Below, piece after piece: positions 17,522 through 26,253 of a DNA stretch of 64,000 nucleotides. The position numbers and the translations under genes were made by a program. Source of the DNA: JAMWDF01 sp964645405 (GTDB taxonomy: Bacteria > Ratteibacteria > UBA8468 > B48-G9 > DSTR01); the NCBI GenBank assembly GCA_964645405.1, contig CAZYCA010000016.1:1-64000 (forward strand), read 5' to 3'. The notes below the pieces were generated by a model that worked only from the letters and a program-made list of their open reading frames with translations, did not search any database and was not told the DNA's origin. The stretch's first letter is position 1. Each line of letters opens with the position of its first letter.

Positions 17522-18385
17522 ATGAAGATAACGGAAAGGGCGATTAAATTTTTCAGGAAGGTTTTTATCCTTCTTTCTACAGGTATAAGTCTTCTGGCTG
17601 CTCAGGAAGAAAGAATAATAGTGGAGATTGGCCAGGAGAAAATCACTCTGGAGCAGCTGGAAAAAGAAATGAGCAGATACCGCAAGAGCCAGAATCTAAA
17701 AGATAGAATGGAAATGCTGACAGAGGAAGGGAAAAAAAGAATTCTGGAGCAATTAATAAGAGAAAGGTTGTTTTATCTGGCAGCACAGGAAGAAGGAATA
17801 AAATTAAGTGCTGAGGAAGAAGAACAGATAGCAGGGTTAAAGAAATATTTGCTCAGCCGGAAATACATCTCACAAAAAAGCAAAGAAAATTCAATTTCAG
17901 AAGAAGAGATGAAAAACTATTATGAAAAAAACAAAGACAAGTTTGTGATACCGGAAAGGAGGAAAGTAAGCCATATAATAGTAAGGGAAAAAGAAAAGGC
18001 AGATCATCTGTTAAAAAGATTGAAAGAAGGAGCAACGTTTGCAGAAATAGCAAAAGAAAACAACATAGATGGGAGCAAAAAGACAGGCGGAGACCTGGGA
18101 TGGATAAGTAAAGGACATATGGTAAAGGAGTTTGAAGATGTGGCTTTTAATCTAAAGAAAAATGAGATGAGTGAAGTCGTAAGTACAAAGTTTGGGCTCC
18201 ACATAATTAAGGTGGAGGATATAAAGCCGGAAGAACAGAAAAACTTCCAGGATGTTAAGGAAGAAATAAGAAAAAAGATAGAAGAAGAAAGTATCAAACA
18301 GCTGGAAAAAGACCTCAGAAAGAAATACAATGTGAGGGTGAACTACGAAGGCATAAGGAAATCGGGAGCAACTGAGGAAAAATGA
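17522..18385 (+). CDS. PpiC-type peptidyl-prolyl isomerase (SurA/PrsA-like foldase)
   Basis: A 287-residue protein with a hydrophobic N-terminal export signal (FFRKVFILLSTGISLLAAQ). An N-terminal chaperone-like helical region (about 25-130) is rich in Glu and Lys. The parvulin domain follows (about 135-250): RRKVSHIIVREKEKADHLL, FAEIAKENN, GGDLGWISKGHMVKEFEDVA and FGLHIIKVEDI are standard motifs. Such proteins help fold exported proteins in the periplasm or on the surface. The ATG at 17522 lies just after the stop of the upstream dockerin gene; a start at 17504 would overlap it. The 3' end overlaps the next dockerin gene by 4 bases (ATGA), so this foldase is probably made together with its giant neighbours and may serve them. 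Confidence 0.85.
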   Translation: MKITERAIKFFRKVFILLSTGISLLAAQEERIIVEIGQEKITLEQLEKEMSRYRKSQNLKDRMEMLTEEGKKRILEQLIRERLFYLAAQEEGIKLSAEEEEQIAGLKKYLLSRKYISQKSKENSISEEEMKNYYEKNKDKFVIPERRKVSHIIVREKEKADHLLKRLKEGATFAEIAKENNIDGSKKTGGDLGWISKGHMVKEFEDVAFNLKKNEMSEVVSTKFGLHIIKVEDIKPEEQKNFQDVKEEIRKKIEEESIKQLEKDLRKKYNVRVNYEGIRKSGATEEK

Positions 18386-21300
18386 AAAAACTTAACTTAC
18401 TGCTTTTGTTTTTCTTGATGAGAAATGCGCTCAGCTTTAATTTCTCTGTCAGTCCTGAAATTTTCTCGCCCTCAGAAAGTCCCGGAGTTAAAGATATTGT
18501 AAAGTTTGGTGGCCATATGGAACAGACATTACCTATTTTTGTTCATATTTATCCTCAGGGCCAGCCAGGCAGTGTCAAAAGAACAATTCTCTGGTCTGAA
18601 TTGAATTACGAATGTGGGTACAATGCAAACAGGGGGATCTGGAATGGGAAAGATGACAATGGAAATTATCTTTCCGATGGTATATATGAACTTCAATTCA
18701 GTACATTTATAAACAAAGTATGGGCAAGAGGAAATGAGTATGGAGATAATCGAGGTGTGTTTTATGGTCCTTCAGATGTGGCGGTTGGCTCTGATGGGAA
18801 AATTTATGTTCTTGATGGAGGCAGGATACAGGTTTTTGATAGTTTTTGTAATTATCTTTTTTCCGTTACCAATCCAGAATATAACCAGCCGGGGCACTGG
18901 GAATGGGCAAATTCGATAGTGGTTTATGGTGATAGAATTTATATTATGGACTGTGGATATGGACAGCAAAACATAAAAATATTTGATACAAAAGGAAATT
19001 TCATAAAGAGTTTTGGTAAGTATGGCTCCGGAAATGGAGAGTTTGATTTTAACTGGTTAAATAATATCGCAGTTGATAGTAACGGAAAGATATGGGTTGT
19101 TGATAGTGGAAATTCAAGAGTTCAGGTTTTTGATTCAGAGGGTAATTTAAAGTTTAAAATTCCTGAGTCTGGTGACGGTCAGTTTGATTTTAGCTATGTT
19201 GCTGGAAATATTGCCTTTGATTCCAATGGAAACGCTTATGTTACAGATAGCGGAAACAAGTGGGGAAGGATTCAGATTTTCAATTCAAATGGTGTATATC
19301 AAAGAACAATTAAAAGTGGATTTGAAGGAGGACCTTATCAACTTGGAGGCATAAGAGCTCCAATTGCTGTTATCGGTCCTGAAAATCGTATTTGTGTTTC
19401 CTCTGGTAATGGTAGCGGGATTGTTATTTTAAACAATGATGGAACATTTTATTCAAAAATAAATGTAGATGAATACGGAAGGGATTGGCCTGGCCGTGGA
19501 AATGGCGAATTCCAATTTATAATCAGAATAAGAGGTTCTGGAGAAAAAATTTATACTGTGGAATGCTATGATAATCCCAGAGTACAGATTTTTGACAAAA
19601 ATGGAAGATTTTTGAATCAAATAGGAATGAGTAAAGGGGAGTTTTTAAATCCCAAAGGTGTTGATATTGACTCAGATGGAAATATTTATGTTTGCGACCA
19701 AAGAAACAGCAAAATTGAAGTTTTTGACAAAAACGGTTCTTTTGTTAAGCAGATTATAATTCCCTATGTTGGTGGTGAACTAATTTATGCTTCTTATAAC
19801 TTTTTTGCTTCTTATCCAGCTTATATAGCAGTAGATTCTGATAAAAAAATTTATATTTGCGGAAACTCTCCGGCAGGAGGAGTTGGTGATCACATATTAT
19901 TTCTGGACAATTCAGGGAACCTGATTTGTAATGTTGATCCTAAAGACTCAAACGGCAAATATTTTCAGCCATCAGGAATTACAATACTTAATGATTTAAT
20001 TTACATCCCTGGAAACTATGGCAGTCGCGGAGATGAACCAGGTAAGATATTTGTTTTTGATAAGCAGGGGAAACTGCAGAAAACAATTGGAATAGCAGAA
20101 GCAACAGAATATTTGAAAAGTACAGACATTCTTTATAAGGACATTGCTGCTTACAATGGGAAACTTTATCTTCTGACAGATGATAAGAATCCTTATTTTC
20201 AGTTAGGACCTGGAGTTATTGTCTATAAGCCAGATGGAACTAAGGTCAAAACATTACCCGGGATTAAAGACGGCGATTATATAAAAATAGATAACACGGG
20301 AAAAATTTATGTTTCCAATTTCAATGGAGAACCCATTTCCGTCTTTGATGCAGAAGGGGCATTTCTTTATACTTTTGGGAAATATGATACGGGTCTTACC
20401 AGTGATTGTCTCCAGCCACAGGGTATTGCTCTTGATAATCAGGGGGATATTTGCTTTGTAGATGTTTACAACAATCGCCTTTACAAGTACAGTTTAAATT
20501 CTGATATCACTCTGGTAACGCTTACCTGTGAAATAGATAATACAAAACCAAATGCCACAATAACATATCCACCTCATGCGCCTTTAAACTTGATAAACAA
20601 TTTTCAGGTAAAGGGAACTGTTAATGACAGAAATTTGCAGGAGTATAAAGTTTACATAGACTCTCAGGCTGTTTCCACAGGTACAACTCCTGTTATTGAT
20701 AGTGTCCTGGTTGAGGTTGAGGTTGCAAGCCTGTCCAAACGTTTGCATGAAATCAAACTTTTCGTAACTGACCTGGCAGGAAACACAAACTCTGACTCTG
20801 TTGTGTTTTATACTGACAGTGGTGCTCCGTTTTCCAATGTTAATGCCCTGAACCCCTATACAACTTCTGTTTCCTTCACTGTCTCCTGGACAGGTTATGA
20901 TGCAGATTCTGGTGTGGCCTGTTATGATATTCAATACAAAGATGGTGAAAATGGTATCTGGACTGACTGGATAATAGCGACAACAAAGACATCCGCTACT
21001 TTTACAGGTATTGATGGTCATAGGTATTATTTCAGAAGTAGAGCAAAAGATAATGCAGGTAACTGGGAAGGTTATGCAGATACCCCAGATACATATACCA
21101 TAATTGACGCTACAAAACCGGTCGTGGTGAGTGTTACCCCGCCAGATAATTCTTATGTGGGAGCAAAACCAACAATAAAAATTGAAGTGCAGGACCCCAA
21201 TAATGGAACTGGCGTGCACCCCTATTCCATTTCCGTAAGAGTAGACAATGGTTACTGTTCTTATACATTTTCAAAGAATATCATTACGATTTCACCCAGT

Positions 21301-24300
21301 TTTACTCCGGGAACCCACACGGTCAAAGTTAAATTTTCAGATTATGCAGGAAATATGTCAGAGGAATTGATTTTAACTTATCAAGCATTAAATTTTCAAG
21401 GTTCAGTAACAACTTTATCTCCTGACCCCAATCCTGTTATCTCAGAAGTGATGATTGGTGGAAAAGCGGTAAGATATTATAAAGTTATTGATAAGAATGG
21501 GAATCCTGCTTCTGGGGTAAGTTTACTTATAAAATGGGATAATGGTACAAAATCTCTAAGTACAGATTCTTCAGACGAAAACGGAGTAGTGAAATGTGAA
21601 ATCCCAAGTAGTGAGCTTGGTAATGTAAACCAGATTAAAATATGTTCCATCACGGAGGCAGGTGGCACCAGTATCAGTCCCCCCTTAACCTTTCAGGTAA
21701 AAATTCTTCCCAGAGAATCAGAATCAGCGTTTTCCTTCGGCAGTGGAATAAGTATGGAAGCAGCAGCTGGTGTAGGTGCAAAACTTGGGAAGAAAAAAGG
21801 TATGTCCTATAAAATTATCAATACTGATTTGCAATCCTCATCAGACGACAGGATAGAGGTAGAAAGGAGTTTTGAGATTGAGGCGGGTGCAGTTGCCAAA
21901 GTGAGTGTTGGCGGTGGTGTTAAGAACGCGTGCTATGCAAGTGCAGAAGCAGGATTTTACGCCTCACAAGTTTTAATGAACACAAATACATTTGGTTTTG
22001 ATAATCCCTATTCTTCTGATGAGCAGCAGATATTAAGGGCAGGACTTGTAATAGCCTCTTTACTTGAGGAAACAAACTATCCTATTGTTTCCGACATGCT
22101 TTTTTTCCTTGTTAATGGTTTTAATGCTCTTTACCCTAAGTACCAGAGAGGCCAGGATCTTTCCATCGGAGCAAGGGTGGGAGCAGAAGCATCAGCAGGT
22201 ACAGGTCTTGGTATTGGTGGTGAGGATGATGTTTTTCTTGGCATAGGAATAGGGGCAGGAATTGAGGGGGAGGTAGAAATACTGGGAAAACTTTTATTTG
22301 ATTTTTCATACGGAAATAATGAACTTGAATTGGAGGAAATTGGAGCAGGTGTTTCCATAGCAGGGGAACTGGATTTGTTTGGAGGTGTCCAGGGCAACAT
22401 CATAGGAGAAAAAATTAATGCGGGCATTGGTGGTAACATAGCAGGTAAGCAAACACTTACCCTTTATGCAAATAATAATGGGGATATCACAAGAGGAGAA
22501 CTGGAAGTAGAGGGTAGGAGTGATTGGGGTATCAGATACCCGGGAAAAGAGGGTTCAACAAAAAAGGTGACACTCATTCTTACAGGAGAACAGGTGGAAG
22601 TAATCGCGGATTACCTTCTGGATTTTTTAAATCTACAGCAATATCTTAAGGGAGAAGTTCCCTCTGGAAGTATAATTCTTGGTCCAACTGAAGTGGCAAG
22701 CAGATTTATAACATTCTGCCAGGAACTGGCAAATTATTTAATTTCCTCAGGGACTCCTTTAACTTACAAAATAGAAGAAGAAAAAGGCTGTTCTTTTACA
22801 TTTGAACCATCAATCCAGCTGGCTGCTGGTGCTGAGGTAGAGGTGGGTATTTCTCTGGAATTTGAAAAATCGGTCTCCTATACAGTGGAGGAGGGAATTT
22901 TAGGGAAAGGCGGGTCATTATTGAAGGCTTATCCTCTATCGTTGTATCAGAAGGATAATTTTGTTCCTTCACCGGGAGATTTAGACTGGGAAACAATATT
23001 TAATGATTGTGTTAACGGGATAATAACTGCCATGACAGATGTAGGAAGTCTGGTGATTGGAGCAGTGGAAGAAGTAGCAGACACCGTAGTAGGAAGTATC
23101 CACTGGCTCTCTTCAGCAGTTTCCGGGGGTTTTTTCTCTGGCGGAAAAAATTTAAAACAGGGTGATTATGAAATGGGTGAGATTTTTTGTTTCACACCAG
23201 AAGGTAAAAGCATTGCGGATTTAAGTTCATGTCTAACTTCTGAAAAAACGTTAAGAAACGGGGCAAGTTTATTGAAAATAATCCCAGGAGAGCCCAAGGG
23301 ATACCTTACTATACACTACTCTGATTTTGCAGTTCCTGGTCAGTTTAAAAAAGACCTTATCATCTATCAGTGGGACGGTGTAAACAGAAAATGGACAAAT
23401 TTAAGTTCAAAAGTAGATGTGGAAAACAATATGATAACGGCTGAGATAGAAAAGCTGGGAATGTTCTGTCTTGGATTTCCAGTTCCTTACGGCAACATTG
23501 TTTTAAGGGTTGAACCAAAAGATGTTGATATAAGCATTCCTGCTACCATATCTGTGTCATCAGAGCCAATTCTTCTTACCACAGGAGAACCTGTCCCTGA
23601 TGGTACACTGGTAACAGTTCAGTCAATTAATAGAAACACGTCGGAATTAGAAAATTATGGAACAATAGTAACACCAGATGCTGACCCGAGCATTGAAGGT
23701 ATACAGGTGAGGAGTGTTAACGGGAAAATTAACTTTAGTATTAACCCACCCTTAAAAGAAGGAAGTGGCGTAATATTAGTAAAATCAACAACAGGAGAGG
23801 CAGAAGGTAAGGCACACTTTAATGTTGTAAAAAACCTTGATTCCAATAATAACGGACTTCCTGATTACTGGGAGGTGGAGTATTTTGGAAACAAGGGACA
23901 GGATCCTGAAGGCGATCCTGACAGCGATGGCTTAAGAAATATTGATGAATATTACAGGGGAACAAACCCGAAGAAAAAAGATACGGATAATGATGCTATG
24001 GATGATGGCTGGGAAATAGAAAACAAACTCAATCCACTCTTTGATGATTCCAGTTATGACCCTGACCTTGATGGATACAGAAATATTGTGGAATACCTGT
24101 ATGGTACAAACCCCAACGATAAGAACTCCAGGCCTGTAAAGGGCGACCTTAATTCAGATAGAGAGATAGATATTCTAGATGTTGTTTTATGTGTCAGGCA
24201 GACGATAGGGATGGATGAAACAAAAATGATAGTAGCTGACATTAATGACGATAAGTTTATTGATATTCTTGATGTAATTTTGATATTAAGGATGGTAATC

Positions 24301-24312
24301 GGACTTAACTGA
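18382..24312 (+). CDS. giant secreted NHL-propeller/Ig/FN3 protein with dockerin
   Basis: A 1976-residue exported protein with signal peptide MKKLNLLLLFFLMRNALS. A FlgD-like Ig module (about 30-115; GIWNGKDDNGNYLSDGIYEL) is followed by many NHL propeller blades (about 120-690; repeats such as VDSNGKIWVVDSGNSRVQVF). Then come Ig, FN3 (CYDIQYKDGENGIWTDW) and further Ig-like modules to about 1110. A long glycine- and alanine-rich beta region (about 1110-1650) was not recognised. TSP3-like calcium repeats occur near 1840-1915 (DPDSDGLRNIDEYYRGTNP). A dockerin ends the protein: DLNSDREIDILDVVLCVRQ and DINDDKFIDILDVILILRM. No catalytic motif is visible, so it is more likely adhesive or structural. 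Its start overlaps the foldase gene. Confidence 0.8.
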   Translation: MKKLNLLLLFFLMRNALSFNFSVSPEIFSPSESPGVKDIVKFGGHMEQTLPIFVHIYPQGQPGSVKRTILWSELNYECGYNANRGIWNGKDDNGNYLSDGIYELQFSTFINKVWARGNEYGDNRGVFYGPSDVAVGSDGKIYVLDGGRIQVFDSFCNYLFSVTNPEYNQPGHWEWANSIVVYGDRIYIMDCGYGQQNIKIFDTKGNFIKSFGKYGSGNGEFDFNWLNNIAVDSNGKIWVVDSGNSRVQVFDSEGNLKFKIPESGDGQFDFSYVAGNIAFDSNGNAYVTDSGNKWGRIQIFNSNGVYQRTIKSGFEGGPYQLGGIRAPIAVIGPENRICVSSGNGSGIVILNNDGTFYSKINVDEYGRDWPGRGNGEFQFIIRIRGSGEKIYTVECYDNPRVQIFDKNGRFLNQIGMSKGEFLNPKGVDIDSDGNIYVCDQRNSKIEVFDKNGSFVKQIIIPYVGGELIYASYNFFASYPAYIAVDSDKKIYICGNSPAGGVGDHILFLDNSGNLICNVDPKDSNGKYFQPSGITILNDLIYIPGNYGSRGDEPGKIFVFDKQGKLQKTIGIAEATEYLKSTDILYKDIAAYNGKLYLLTDDKNPYFQLGPGVIVYKPDGTKVKTLPGIKDGDYIKIDNTGKIYVSNFNGEPISVFDAEGAFLYTFGKYDTGLTSDCLQPQGIALDNQGDICFVDVYNNRLYKYSLNSDITLVTLTCEIDNTKPNATITYPPHAPLNLINNFQVKGTVNDRNLQEYKVYIDSQAVSTGTTPVIDSVLVEVEVASLSKRLHEIKLFVTDLAGNTNSDSVVFYTDSGAPFSNVNALNPYTTSVSFTVSWTGYDADSGVACYDIQYKDGENGIWTDWIIATTKTSATFTGIDGHRYYFRSRAKDNAGNWEGYADTPDTYTIIDATKPVVVSVTPPDNSYVGAKPTIKIEVQDPNNGTGVHPYSISVRVDNGYCSYTFSKNIITISPSFTPGTHTVKVKFSDYAGNMSEELILTYQALNFQGSVTTLSPDPNPVISEVMIGGKAVRYYKVIDKNGNPASGVSLLIKWDNGTKSLSTDSSDENGVVKCEIPSSELGNVNQIKICSITEAGGTSISPPLTFQVKILPRESESAFSFGSGISMEAAAGVGAKLGKKKGMSYKIINTDLQSSSDDRIEVERSFEIEAGAVAKVSVGGGVKNACYASAEAGFYASQVLMNTNTFGFDNPYSSDEQQILRAGLVIASLLEETNYPIVSDMLFFLVNGFNALYPKYQRGQDLSIGARVGAEASAGTGLGIGGEDDVFLGIGIGAGIEGEVEILGKLLFDFSYGNNELELEEIGAGVSIAGELDLFGGVQGNIIGEKINAGIGGNIAGKQTLTLYANNNGDITRGELEVEGRSDWGIRYPGKEGSTKKVTLILTGEQVEVIADYLLDFLNLQQYLKGEVPSGSIILGPTEVASRFITFCQELANYLISSGTPLTYKIEEEKGCSFTFEPSIQLAAGAEVEVGISLEFEKSVSYTVEEGILGKGGSLLKAYPLSLYQKDNFVPSPGDLDWETIFNDCVNGIITAMTDVGSLVIGAVEEVADTVVGSIHWLSSAVSGGFFSGGKNLKQGDYEMGEIFCFTPEGKSIADLSSCLTSEKTLRNGASLLKIIPGEPKGYLTIHYSDFAVPGQFKKDLIIYQWDGVNRKWTNLSSKVDVENNMITAEIEKLGMFCLGFPVPYGNIVLRVEPKDVDISIPATISVSSEPILLTTGEPVPDGTLVTVQSINRNTSELENYGTIVTPDADPSIEGIQVRSVNGKINFSINPPLKEGSGVILVKSTTGEAEGKAHFNVVKNLDSNNNGLPDYWEVEYFGNKGQDPEGDPDSDGLRNIDEYYRGTNPKKKDTDNDAMDDGWEIENKLNPLFDDSSYDPDLDGYRNIVEYLYGTNPNDKNSRPVKGDLNSDREIDILDVVLCVRQTIGMDETKMIVADINDDKFIDILDVILILRMVIGLN

Positions 24313-24490
24313 AACTTTGCGTTGTGTTAATGTGGTGAGGGTTTTAGCGGGCTGCGCCCAATTTGCTGGAAAGGTTTGTTCTGGTATAATCAATATTCAT
24401 TGAGTAACCAGTTGACTAACAAGGCTAAAAAAGGATAGGTACTTCCTACTACCAGACCTGAAGATAGTCTTGGAGGTCAAAAAATAAGAT

Positions 24491-24518
24491 TTGACTCAGG
24501 AAAAATTTTTTGTATAAT
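24491..24518 (+). promoter_or_regulatory. strong sigma-70-like promoter, near-leaderless
   Basis: TTGACT (24491-24496) and a perfect TATAAT (24513-24518) are 16 bases apart. Transcription should begin about seven bases on, near 24525, while the ATG of the ABC ATPase starts at 24527. No purine-rich ribosome site fits between them. The mRNA would thus be leaderless or nearly so. Confidence 0.65.
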
Positions 24519-24526
24519 GGATTACC

Positions 24527-25465
24527 ATGATTGAAGCCAGAAACCTGACCAAGTATTACGGCCGGACAAAGGCGCTGGATAACATTTCTTTCACCGTGGA
24601 AAAGGGTGAAATTGTTGGGCTGCTGGGACCGAATGCAGCCGGTAAAACCACTATGATGCGTATTCTTACCTGCTTTTTGCCAGCGACTTCCGGGACAGCA
24701 AAGGTCAATGGCTATGATGTTGCTGAACAACCGTTACAGGTGCAACGTTCCATTGGCTACCTTCCGGAAAGAACCCCTCTGTATGATGAACTTACCGTAA
24801 CCGAATTTCTCAATTTTGTGGGAGAAGTGAAAGGTATTACCGGGCGGGAAGAAAAGAGGAAGCGGCTGGGAACAGTCATAGAAGAGTGCGGTCTGAGAGA
24901 AGTACAGAATAAACTTATTGCTAAGCTATCCAAAGGTTTCCGGCAAAGGGTGGGGCTGGCTCAGGCGCTGATTAACGACCCTCCCTGCCTCATACTGGAT
25001 GAACCAACCATTGGTCTTGACCCGAAGCAGATTACAGAGACCAGAAAACTTATTCAGAATCTGGCTGGGAACCGCACTGTAATTTTAAGCACCCATATCC
25101 TGCCTGAGGTAAGTATGACCTGTCAGCGGGTGATGATTATCAACGAAGGCAAGATTGTGGCTATTGATACAGTGGAAAATCTGACTGCGAGAATCCAGAA
25201 AACAGTGGAGATAAATCTGCAGGTGGAAGGTAACAGCCAGCAGGTAAAAAAGTGTCTCCAGGAAATAGAAGGTGTGGAGAGTGTAGAATTAATCCCACCG
25301 GAAACCGAGAAGGTCAACCATTTTGTTGTCAGGTCCAGCCGGGGAGTGGATTTACGGAAAGAAATCTCCCGGAAAGTTGTCAACAGTGGTTTTGTGCTTT
25401 ATGAAATAAGTTTGAAGGAAATGTCTCTGGAAGACATTTTCCTGCGTCTGGTCACCAGGGAATGA
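24527..25465 (+). CDS. ABC transporter ATP-binding protein (GldA-like, ABC-2 type)
   Basis: A 312-residue ATPase. GLLGPNAAGKTTMMRIL is the Walker A loop, with Ala in place of the more usual Gly. LSKGFRQRVGLAQAL is the ABC signature, CLILDEPTIGLDP is Walker B, and ILSTHILPEV carries the switch His. The C-terminal 90 residues form the regulatory tail seen in GldA-type subunits. It would drive the membrane protein encoded next, which overlaps by 4 bases. The following GldG-like and DUF4340 genes complete a module that is widespread in Bacteroidota, PVC bacteria and others, and whose substrate is generally unknown; a link to gliding is known only for some Bacteroidota. The gene is read from a near-leaderless promoter. 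Confidence 0.9.
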   Translation: MIEARNLTKYYGRTKALDNISFTVEKGEIVGLLGPNAAGKTTMMRILTCFLPATSGTAKVNGYDVAEQPLQVQRSIGYLPERTPLYDELTVTEFLNFVGEVKGITGREEKRKRLGTVIEECGLREVQNKLIAKLSKGFRQRVGLAQALINDPPCLILDEPTIGLDPKQITETRKLIQNLAGNRTVILSTHILPEVSMTCQRVMIINEGKIVAIDTVENLTARIQKTVEINLQVEGNSQQVKKCLQEIEGVESVELIPPETEKVNHFVVRSSRGVDLRKEISRKVVNSGFVLYEISLKEMSLEDIFLRLVTRE

Positions 25466-26250
25466 GTATGAAATCAATACGTTTGCTGTTTGTACCGGTT
25501 TATAAGAAGGAGTTAAAGACTTACTTCATCTCTCCTATCGCCTATGTGATTTTGTTCATCTTTAACCTGGTAATGGGTTTTATTGCCTATACACTGCTTG
25601 GTTACTACCACCTGATGTCCATGCGTGCCAGTGCCTATCCCTACGGAGGTTTTTCCTTAAACCCTACGGAAATGTTAGGCGGACCGATTTTTCACAATAT
25701 GGCTGTGACTTCTCTGTTTATGCTACCGCTGCTGACCATGCGCCTTTTCTCTGAAGAGAAAAAAACAGATACCATTGAACTTCTTTTCACCTATCCTTTA
25801 CGGGACTGGGATATTGTCTGGGGGAAATTTTTAGCGGTCCTGACTATCTACGCGGTAATGGTGGGACTTTCTGCTATCTTCTTTGGCATGGTTGAAATCT
25901 GGCTGAATTTTGATAAACGGGCTATTTTAAATGCCTACCTGGGACTTTTACTGCTGGGTGCCAGTTTCCTGGCTGCAGGTTTGTTTCTCTCTTCACTTAC
26001 TGAAAATCAGATTGTGGCTGCGGTGATGACCTTTGGTCTTCTTCTTCTTTTCTGGATTATCAGCTGGGTGTCAGAGTTGGCCGGGCCACGCTTTAAGGAA
26101 TTTTTCACTTCCCTTTCTCTTTTTGAGCATTACGACAATTTCCCCAAGGGTATTCTGGATACACGGGATATCATCTTTTATCTCAGTTTCAGCGCTTTGT
26201 TTTTGTATCTGACTTTAAGAGTTCTGGCTTCCAAAAGATACCGGGGTTGA
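25462..26250 (+). CDS. ABC-2 type transport permease (GldF-like)
   Basis: A 262-residue membrane protein with about six hydrophobic helices. Conserved ABC-2 features include YKKELKTYFISPIAYVI at the start, an extracellular loop, the cytoplasmic PLLTMRLFSEEKKTDTIELL and TYPLRDWDIVWGKFLA. These match the permease partner of GldA-like ATPases. The gene overlaps the ATPase gene by 4 bases and precedes the GldG-like gene by 3. A second Met two codons in is an alternative start. Confidence 0.88.
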   Translation: MSMKSIRLLFVPVYKKELKTYFISPIAYVILFIFNLVMGFIAYTLLGYYHLMSMRASAYPYGGFSLNPTEMLGGPIFHNMAVTSLFMLPLLTMRLFSEEKKTDTIELLFTYPLRDWDIVWGKFLAVLTIYAVMVGLSAIFFGMVEIWLNFDKRAILNAYLGLLLLGASFLAAGLFLSSLTENQIVAAVMTFGLLLLFWIISWVSELAGPRFKEFFTSLSLFEHYDNFPKGILDTRDIIFYLSFSALFLYLTLRVLASKRYRG

Positions 26251-26253
26251 AAA

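Noticed and set aside
20584..21219. A 211-codon open frame antisense to the NHL-propeller gene
   Set aside because: It lies wholly within a strong coding frame, is rich in Cys, Ile and His as antisense frames of this composition are, and has no ribosome site.
24313..24490. A terminator or RNA gene between the dockerin block and the ABC operon
   Set aside because: Only a 4-bp GGGC/GCCC stem was found and no T tract follows it.
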